Positions 55,446 through 64,000 of a stretch of DNA of 64,000 bases are shown piece by piece. The notes below the pieces were generated by a model that made no database searches, was not told where the DNA came from, and saw only the letters and a list, made by a program, of their open reading frames with translations. Source of the DNA: Portulaca oleracea (Eukaryota; Streptophyta; Magnoliopsida; Caryophyllales; Portulacaceae); NCBI GenBank assembly GCA_029582165.1, contig CM055870.1, forward strand, positions 1,469,298 to 1,533,297, written 5' to 3'. The first letter of the stretch is position 1; every line of letters starts with the position of its first letter. The translations under genes and the position numbers were made by a program.

Positions 55446-56465
55446 GCAGGACCTTTGCTATTACTCCTTCCCTTTTCTCTCTCCATTTTTCCTTCCTTGC
55501 TTGCTTATTTCTCTAGAAATTTACAAAAATTTGGTTGATTTTCTTACAAAACACTGTTCTTCTCTACTGGGACCACCCCTTCTCTTTCTCAATTCAATCT
55601 CAGAAGAGTTGTTGCAGAAAAAGAGTGAAGAAGAACAAGAAGAAGTAGCAGAACAAAGGGGGCCAAAATTCAATCTTTCTTCAGTGAAAGGCTTCAATGG
55701 AGGTCAGATTACAAAAAGTTGCACAGAATCTGAAATGGGTATCTTTTACTTACTTACTTCCTGCTTTGCTTTTGGCTTTGATTTCAGAGCTGTGGTATGA
55801 ACTAGGGTTTTGCTGGGTTGTTTGAAATTTTGGTATTTGTGGCCTCATTTATTGTGTTGGAAATCAATGCTCTTGCTCAAAATTGACTGATGGGTATGAG
55901 TAGATTCTTAGGGGTCTTGTGGGTGATAAAATTTTGAAGCCCTCAGAAACTTCAGTGATTGCTTTTTTCATAATTTGATTGGGGCAGTTAAACATAGTGG
56001 TCATCATAGTACTTTTGGTACATGAAGGTTTTTGTTTTTAATGAATGGTGTGTTGCTATCAACTCATTAATTGAAGTTGGGTTTCTGACTCTCTCACTTG
56101 CCCTATTTAGCTGCTCTTTGCTATCACTAGCCCTGATCACCCTCTTTGGTTCAATTGGCCTTTCTTTGGGGCTTTCTGTGTGGTGGGGGAATCTTTGTCA
56201 CTGCCCTCTTTAATTCCTTTCCTCTGTCTTCAACCTCTTCAATGGGGGGTTTTTTTCCCTTTAATTTTTGTTATTTTATAGTTGAGTTTTTCTTTCACTT
56301 ATTTGGCTGAGTTCTTGTTGGATTTCAGGTTTCTAATCTTAATTCAATTAGGGAATTGGGGTTTCTCTGAGGGGCTTTGATTGTTTCTCCTGGTGGTACT
56401 GAAATCACTTGAGAAACCCACTATTAATTTTCAAAAAAGGATTGTTGATAGTCTGTGAGGGTGAT

Positions 56466-59325
56466 ATGGATATGAGTGATAAGTCAGAGTTAGAGAAGAA
56501 GGATGAAGAAACCCTAAGCTATCATCCCTCAGGGTTGTCATCTGATTGGCAATACAGTGGTGCCAATGTTGTAAATTCATCTATGGGATTAGTCGCGAAC
56601 CGGAACCCTATGGCTGTGCCTGTTTGTGGAGATGGGGTTGGTCCTTCAAGTTCCTCGGGTTCGATGGTGGATTCATTTGGTCCCGCGGTTTGGGATCATA
56701 TGATGAACCCCACAGCAGCAGCCCTAGGTTTCAATGAAATGAATGTGCAGGCTAATGGTGCAAGCGGGACCGATCCACTCTCGATGTTGAAAAGCGGGAT
56801 GTTTTTACCCAGCATGTCAGCGATGATGCTGCCTCACAGTTTGTCCCAGTTTCCAGCTGATTCAGCCTTCATTGAGCGTGCTGCCCGGTTCTCGAGCTTC
56901 AATGGGGGGCACTTTGGGGATGTGTTGAGCCCTTTTGGCATCCATCAACCCGGCTACGTGCGGGGCGGGCCAATGATGCAGGGCCCACAAGATGTACTGC
57001 CCGGAAATGGGATGAAACCGGGGCCTAATAGGCAGTCACTGGAGACTACTGAGGGAAACTTGGGTGAAACCTCAAAGAACGGTTGTTTGCCAACAGAGCA
57101 TGGGGACATGGATGGCAGTCCGTCAAAAAATGGGGGAGCGACAGTTGAAAGGGCCCGTGAGGATGCAAAACAAGGCGTTTCCAATTCTGGAAACGAGTCT
57201 GATGAAGCGGGATTTAGCGGTGGTGGGGGCCAAGAGGATGCAGCACCTTCATCGGGAAAAAGGGTCAGTTCGAAGAAGAGGAAATGGGCTAATAAGGTAG
57301 ATCAGATCATGCTGCTGGTTTATGCTTTGAAGTGTTTGTTTGGTTTATTACATCAACCATTTGATTGATACTAATTTGGTTCTTGTTTTAGGACACTGAA
57401 CCTGGGCGAGCTATGGAAGCAGTTCAGCAGCAGTCGGGAGAAGCTGGGAAAACCGATACAGAGAAACAACAAAAGGGCGAGCATAACTCAACACCAACCG
57501 GAAATAAATCAAATGGGAAAAACGGTAAACAGACTTCTCAAGCTTCGGATCCACCAAAGGAAGAGTACATACATGTAAGAGCCAGAAGAGGACAGGCTAC
57601 TAACAGTCACAGTCTTGCAGAAAGGGTAAATTTTTCCCCCTCCTCTTTCGCTTTCTTTGATGATCATTAGACACGTAGGAATGAATGAGAACTTGCGTTT
57701 TCTTGTTGCTAATGGTTATGCATCTGGCAATAGGTTAGGAGGGAAAAGATTAGTGAGAGGATGAAGTTTCTTCAAGACCTTGTACCTGGTTGCAGTAAGG
57801 TTGGTTAATTGGCTTCTGAAACTTGATCCTGGAAAGCTTGAGTTTTCATTTAGTAGCAAATGCTGAGCTTAATGAAATGCATCGACTGCTTTCGCAGGTT
57901 ACCGGAAAAGCAGTCATGTTGGATGAAATTATTAACTATGTGCAATCATTACAACGACAAGTTGAGGTACAACGTCAAGAAACTTACTAATAGTTACTCA
58001 TTGATAGTTAATTGCTTTGATACTGTGAATTTCTATTAGTGCTATAGAACATGGATGTACCCGTTATCCTCAATTATCTTCGATAGGGTGGCTAATAAGT
58101 GGTCTGTTTGGCACTATCAGTCTAATCTATCACCGGGGAACCTGCTTAGACCGGTCAATAGGGCCGAAATTTTTAAAAATCTTTATTATTTTCTAAAAAT
58201 TGGATCAAAAACTAAACACCTACAAATTAGGAGGGTTGTTGCGCGAACTAGTTAGGCAAAGAGGTCAAGTCATGGACTAAATCAAACCGAACTACCGAAC
58301 TGCAGGACCTTGAATAGGCCAATTTGGGTATTCTTATTTAATTAGGCGGGCTATTCTAAGTGGGGCTAGCACGCCAAAGTTGGGTCCGCCATGCCCGCTC
58401 ACCCATTTGGTCCCCAGATCATCTACTACTCATGTTTGCACATTGCCTTTCTGATAATTTCGTGTCATTCTCTCTTGATTCTGTGTTTCCACAGTTTTTG
58501 TCAATGAAACTCGCAACGGTGAATCCTAGACTCGACTTTGACATCGAACGGCTTATTGCAAAAGATGTAAGTAGTTCTGAGAAGGGATCAATTCATCCGT
58601 TAGTAATCTTTCTATGGAATTGAGTGAGTCATAATGATTATGTGGGGTTCTATTTTTGTACATTTGACAGCAGATGTTCTCCACACGAGCTGGTACGTCA
58701 GGAGGTCTAGGATACTCCCTGGATATGCCATTGGCATATCCTCCCCTGCATCCAACTCAACACCCCGTGTTGCAACCGGGTCTGCCTGGCATTGGAGGCT
58801 CTTCTGATGCACTCAGGAGAAACATTGCCACACAATTGACAAACATGGGAGGCTACAAAGAACCCACTGCTCAGGTACTTCATTTGGATCGTGTTGAAGT
58901 GGGTTAATGAAATATCTGTCTAGGGTCACTTAGGGTTTTAGATCATATTTTGGCCTTCCTCATTGATTTTCATGGTATATTTGGTCCGAAAATTTCTCGG
59001 GAAAGTTAGAAAGCTTTAGTCAACTTTCACCAGTTTGAGCATCCACTCAAAGATTTTTCCCTGGGGTTCTATGTGTGTGTTTTCCTACAGCTACCTAACA
59101 ATGCATGGGAAGATGAGCTTCATAACATCGTTCAAATGGGATTCAATGCCAGCGCTCCTCTTGAGAATCAAGAAACTAACTGTGAGATCTCTCAGCACAT
59201 CCTCGTAATTTACCATTGTCTGCACTATCTTGAACGATCAATTCATCTGAATCTCCGATTTTTCTCCCCTTGTATTTTCAGGCTCTCTGCCATCGGGTCA
59301 AATGAAAGCTGAAGCTGAGCCTTGA
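56466..59325 (+). CDS. BHLH49: bHLH transcription factor, bHLH49-like
   Basis: Eight coding exons: 56466-57296, 57392-57625, 57734-57799, 57898-57966, 58495-58566, 58671-58874, 59091-59181 and 59282-59325; 536 residues. The start is the ATG of MDMSDKSELEKKDEE; an in-frame ATG at 56409 is less likely because relatives begin at the later one. A long Ser/Gly/Met-rich N-terminal half leads to a basic stretch (SSKKRKWANK), then the bHLH domain at about residues 340-400: RARRGQATNSHSLAER, VRREKISERMKFLQDLVPGC, VTGKAVMLDEIINYVQSLQR. His, Glu and Arg at the base-contact positions predict G-box/E-box binding. The C-terminus (W.DELHNIVQMGF ... MKAEAEP) matches bHLH49 and its close relatives. These nuclear factors promote cell elongation in Arabidopsis. 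The gene is intact. Confidence 0.92.
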
Positions 59326-60092
59326 TCAATCCTCCTCTCCTGGCAGTTTTTTGCTAGAATTTGCATATTGAAATTGGAAAGATCTACAAAAGGCATAAGG
59401 AAGCATTTGCAACCCTCAAGCTCGCTCCTGCAACATTGTACTGTCTGTATATTTCTATTGACTATAATCACATCGGGAGTCAGGGTCATATTTCTTGCCT
59501 TAGATGTTATGTACATTGATGGATACACTAATAATGTTTTCCGAAGAAGATCTAGCATAACTGCAGACAGCTCCCGAGGTTTTAGGTGAAGAAGACGATG
59601 GCGAGTGAAGGCTGTTAGTTTAATGTACAGCATCTAGATTGTTGAAACCCTTTTCAGAAACTAGTTCAGATTGCTAGTTGTGATGGTAGCCATAATTTAT
59701 TTATTTATGTGCTCTTGCTTTGATAGGAATGGAAGGGCAGTGTCTGTGCTCATTGCTCTTTGTTTTCAAGCATGTTGTGCAATGAAATGTAGCTTATTTA
59801 TCTTGTGATTGGACATGCTTATATTTCAAGTTTTGTAGTACTTTTGGATATAATAAGATCATAGAATGTGATAAATTCATCTGACATGTTTGTTCATCAC
59901 CTTGGCTTCAGAATAAACAACCAAAGGAGGTATTCATTCAAAATTTGTATTAGTATTGTTATACAAACCATCAAATCAAATAATCTTAAATCATCAAACT
60001 GAGAATATTTACAATGAACACACGGGCTTCGGGTTGTTTCCCTTCTTCATTCTTGAGCTTAGTTCTTTCCAAGACAACCACTCGATACAAAC
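59326..60092. other. Space between two convergent genes (3' UTRs)
   Basis: The bHLH gene (+) and the U-box gene (-) face each other with 767 bases between stop codons. The space must hold both 3' UTRs. No other gene is seen. Confidence 0.65.
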
Positions 60093-63000
60093 TCAAGTGG
60101 TAAAAGTAGTCGTAGCAGTCAGAGTGGGCATCCTATCGAGGTATCTGAGTATCTTCTCCGCCATTTGCCTTGTGTACGGCTCCCCATGGTGAAACGCAGT
60201 CACGACTGAAACAGCAAACATCTTATCCTGCGAAACCAGAGGAATCGAGGTCTGCCCTCCTTTCAACAAGAACCTCTCGATCACCCAGAACGCTTTCTGC
60301 CATAAACTCTCATTCTTGTGATACCTCACTGCCCTCAGCACCTTCTGTGTGGCATTCAACTGGTTCAAAAATTGCACGCTTTGCTCAACATCCACCTTAT
60401 CATCCAGTAGCGTCGATATAGCAGACAGTGCAGATTCAACCACCTCCACATTCTGGTGCTCAAGACACGCCAACAGCCTTGGGATCGCCCTGGCTTCGAT
60501 CAGGCAGAAGGTGTTCTGTTTGGAACAGACACCCTTGTGAACTGGACACAACTGCATGGTCTGAACTTTCCTCGAAGAGATCGGGAGACAGAACAGGCTG
60601 AGTGACCTTTTCCTCTTCAGCTGTGGCGGCTGTGTCAGATGGATCGTTTGTGATGACAACTTCTCTAGCCCTGTGGCGGCTAGCCTCAGAACTTCGGTAC
60701 TCGATGTTTCTGTGATCAGTTCGGTCAGCACTGTGGTGAAGTTGTAGCTGATTGCCAGGAACAGCATTTGTGAATCGTATAATGTCGCTGTGAATCTGAC
60801 AAGTACGCCAACCAGTCCTTCCAAGTACGAAGTTGTGTACCTGTTCTGTCTTGTGCCACTTGTTTGGATTAGACTGATGGACTGCAGTATCTTTAGAACC
60901 GTGTTGTTCCTGAGAAGGGCCATGTTGAGTGTGAGGTTCTTGTGGGGAAGTTTACCCAAGAATGAGACACATAGAGCTTGCCTCTCAGTGACCTGATCGG
61001 GCTCAGTTGGGCCCTGGATAAGCCCCTCGGGGAGCCCATTTGTTTTGCAGAGTCGTTCGATCAGCAAGTGCCCGATGTTGGCTGAAAGGAGAGTCAGGAG
61101 TCTAACTGATGCAGTTGCAACTTCAGGATTCGGGCTGTTGAGGAACTCGACAAGGGTGTAGCTCGCTTCGCTTTCCTTGACAGCTGACACAACAGGAGCT
61201 GCAGATTTTGTGGATTTTATCAGACTGATGAGGATCCTGATGAGATTGAGGTTCAGATCGTCCGGGGTTGTGTTTCTGATCATGTAAATGATGTTGAACA
61301 CGACGTATCCTGAGGCCATCGTGTGGCCTTGTTTGGTTGCTGGGAGGTTGTCAAGCGCGAGCCCAAATGCCCCAGATTCGAGTATATTGGCTAGTACTCC
61401 AGAAGCTTCTGTGACCGAGTCCATCGATTCGTTGTATATTTGCTTGTTGAACATGTCTTCTACCATGATTTGAACTATCCCAGCATCAACCAGTATCTTC
61501 CCATTCGGGTGGTACGAGGAGATTTGATGAAGGGCTTTGAAGGCAGCTTTCTTAGCCAACAAATTTTCACTCTGCAACATTTGGATCAGAGCAGGAGACG
61601 CTCTCTCAGCTACATATGTCTTGGTGTCATCTTCAAGCATTATTTCACCAAGGTACGTCGCCATCTCCAGTTTCCTTTCCTCGGATCCTGTTCTTGGAAA
61701 ACCAGCATTGTCTGTTAAACATCTTGCACTAGCTTGAAATGGTAAGTAACAAAATCTACCGAGAAATTACCTTGAATTAAGTTGTTGAGTAATGGTTCTA
61801 AATATCCACATTCTGCCATCAACTTGATGTTGTTAGGACATTGCTCCATGTTTCGTAACACTTGATCTGCTGCCTCAGAGGCAAATGTGTCGGTTGATCT
61901 GTGGTATTTGGTTTGAATTAGCATCAAAAGTCCTCCGGTAACCCCGCCCATTTTCTCTGCTAAGTATAGGGATTTCGAAAGCTCTACCAGGAGCAACAAT
62001 GCAGCATGTCTAATTGGCTGGTAGCTGCTTGATATCATTCTCATAGTCACAGAAATGACCGGTGTTCTACCAATCAGATCCTACACACATTAAGATACAT
62101 ATGAAATATTATTTTTAGCTCTAGATTAGGACCAACTAACATGAATTAGGCCATGTTTGGTAGACACTTTCTGGCTTCAAAAAATAGTATTTTGAAGAGT
62201 TTCCAAAGAGCTGTGTCGAATAACTAACAACTAACGACTAATTCAAACAGTTAATTGCTAACAGATGGTTTCGAAACATGGCAGTAGATTCAGGGTGACA
62301 AGACAAACCTTCCCTTCATCGTCCTTGGCTAGCAGAAGTATCATTTCCAATGCAGCACACCTCATTGTCCTGTCTTTAACATCCAGAAGATTAACGAGCA
62401 AAGGTGTCATCCCAACATCACGCGCTTCTGCAATTTTCTTTGGACATCTCAGACAAATGTTCTGCAAGTCCTTCAGTGCTTCGAGTACTGTACCATCTGC
62501 ACCCCCAGCAGATAAAACTGCATGTATGCCCTTGATTCTTGCAGTTTCATTTCTATCCTTCCACTCTTTTATTATGTTCCTCAGAGCTATGTTTGGGTTC
62601 ATACTCGTGTTCTGCAGCTTCTCCTTTGTAACAGGACAGATGGCCTCCTCAGGGCTTCCGAAACTCTCAAAGTACTCAGTGATGGTTTTCCTTTCGTACG
62701 TCACTCCACTCTGTATCGTTACTGGGTCGTCCATTATCTGCTTTGTTAAGGGGCAAAAGAAACTCCGGTATGCGGGCTCCAGAAACTGAGCAGCTCCAAT
62801 CAAACCTGTTTCTGAAACACTTGGAGTTCTGCTCCGTCTGTCGGTTCTTAGGTTTCCACTTGAAAGTGCCTCCAATAACTGCGGAATGTCTGAAACATGG
62901 GAGTAATCTGTGCAAACTATTGTACTGATGGAGTAGAGATCAGATCCTGGTATTGATACTAAGCTTGTTGGATGTTGTTCTTCCTGTTGCAACTGCTGAT

Positions 63001-63919
63001 CATCTGGGTCGGTTTCTGGGATTTCCTGTACTTCAAATCGAGCCCTCTTCATTTCCTCAGAAAGTGATCGAATAACTGTTTCCGCATAGATTTCATCCTT
63101 GAAGATTGACGTGGGAATCAGACCCAGATCGTCCCCAGTTCGATTGATGATCACCTCTAGTTGTCGTATCATGGTGTGGGCTAATTCTTCCTTGTTTGAA
63201 ACATTCTCTGCAGTCTGTTGCTGCAGTTTTCCCAATATCGATTTGGCCGAGTCTGCTCTTTCTAAGAGAGATTCAAGCGCACCGATTACTCTTTCTGTGG
63301 GGCTTTTGGTAGTTTGAATCTCTTCAATAGCTTGAGAGACGCGGTAGAAGTAGGACCCTATTTCGAGAAAGCTGTTCTGTTCTACGGTTGCATTTCCAGC
63401 ACATGCCGTGATTTCTGACAGAGATGACAGCAGTAACTTGGCAATGATCTTAATGGGCGGCGTGTCTTCATCTCGCTGAGACAATCATAACAGAAATCAT
63501 CATCCATCAGAAACAAGCATATGATTATTCTATATTTCGATTGATATAATAAGATGCTGACAAATTTTCTGATATGCATAACCCTGATCATTTTGTTTTT
63601 TTTTCCTGGTTTCTAATGCAGGTTTTTCCTTGACAATAACATAAACCATTCAATTTGCTGCATAACTTTCAGTTTAGTTTCAATATAGCTATGATTAAGA
63701 TAACCAATACAGGTGGAGATAGAAGGCAAGTTTTCAGGTGATCTCAACCGACGTAAAACTGTCAAAATAACAGAAAACATGCAGAATTAACAGGAAACAG
63801 GATGTAAAAAGAAACTGTGATACCTTAACCTGATATAAATCTCCGGTTGACATGGCCCCGGCAAGCTTCCTGGTTGAGAGAACACCTGATTGTTGTTGTT
63901 CATCAGGAATGTTTTTCAT
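60093..63919 (-). CDS. PUB42: U-box/ARM-repeat E3 ubiquitin ligase, PUB42-like
   Basis: Four coding exons on the minus strand: 63919-63830, 63475-62309, 62080-61771 and 61687-60093; 1053 residues. The start is the ATG of MKNIPDEQQQSG. The N-terminal helical region is followed by the U-box at about residues 265-340 (RSFFCPLTKQIMDDPVTIQS, GVTYERKTITEYF, CPVTKEKL), which binds the E2 enzyme. The rest is armadillo-like repeats (e.g. ALEMILLLAKDDEGK, AALLLLVELSKSLYLAEKMG, VESALSAISTLLDD). Architecture and length fit the PUB42/43/44 group; PUB44 (SAUL1) controls senescence and immunity in Arabidopsis. The acceptor at 61688 was chosen over one at 61712 because it gives QGSEERKLEMATYLGE, as in relatives, and a more normal 83-base intron. 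No lesion is seen. Confidence 0.9.
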
Positions 63920-64000
63920 AATAGTTGGCAAGGTTTGGTCTTGAACTAGTCGTTAGTTTATTTCCCCAAGGCTAATTAATAATTTTCTAATTATCTGAAC
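63920..64000. other. 5' flank of the U-box gene
   Basis: Upstream sequence, probably 5' UTR, cut by the window end. Confidence 0.5.

Noticed and set aside
55444..55800. 118-residue frame upstream of the bHLH gene, as a separate gene or conserved uORF
   Set aside because: It lies in the presumed first non-coding exon and crosses its splice donor. No known motif is present.
61712..61713. Alternative acceptor giving a 59-base intron in the U-box gene
   Set aside because: It adds eight residues (DNAGFPRT) absent from relatives and makes an unusually short intron. The acceptor at 61688 restores the family sequence.

Overview
The window is nuclear DNA from a flowering plant, almost certainly a eudicot. 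It carries Athila-type and Tat-type LTR retrotransposons, tRNA-derived SINEs, Stowaway and Tourist-like MITEs, a Mutator-like element, and intron-containing plant genes. The species cannot be named from the sequence.

Region 1 (1-26796) is a nest of retrotransposons. Bases 1-313 are the 3' internal end of one Athila-type copy. The LTR at 314-2001 both ends that copy and starts the next one (primer-binding site 2007-2024, matching tRNA-Asp). The second copy ends with its own LTR at 25090-26796. It keeps a broken gag and no recognisable pol. Its gag is interrupted by a ~19.2 kb Tat-clade element (2714-21940) flanked by the 5-bp duplication CAGTT. The Tat element has LTRs, a tRNA-Arg-like primer site, gag, protease, reverse transcriptase, two RNase H domains and integrase. 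Downstream, on the opposite strand, it carries two intron-containing extra genes: one resembling DUF7745 proteins (13583-15035) and one of the plant mobile domain (PMD) family (16119-18990). Its non-coding parts are filled with dozens of copies of a short CpG-rich palindrome, ideal form AAATCCGCGCGGATTT, which is absent from the gag-pol reading frames.

Region 2 (26797-35300) is AT-rich. It holds one small secreted proline-rich protein gene (28439-28915), a SINE split by a 3.4 kb solo LTR (29776-33487), and a MITE relic.

Region 3 (35340-63919) is the gene-bearing part: a WIT1/WIT2-like nuclear-envelope coiled-coil gene (36496-39735, +), a box C/D snoRNA gene with telo-box/site II promoter motifs (40491-40890), a bHLH49-like transcription factor (56466-59325, +) and a PUB42-like U-box/ARM E3 ligase (60093-63919, -). 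From memory, the Arabidopsis orthologues WIT2, BHLH49 and PUB42 are close neighbours on chromosome 1, so the order looks like conserved microsynteny. The 15 kb between the snoRNA and the bHLH gene contains a MULE with 10-bp target duplications, SINEs, a self-nested Stowaway pair and AT-rich DNA with no gene.

The most unusual content is the Tat element. It carries two host-like genes in antisense, an orientation that would protect their introns during retrotransposition, and a palindrome family that has spread through its LTRs, leader, 3' region and even an intron of a captured gene.
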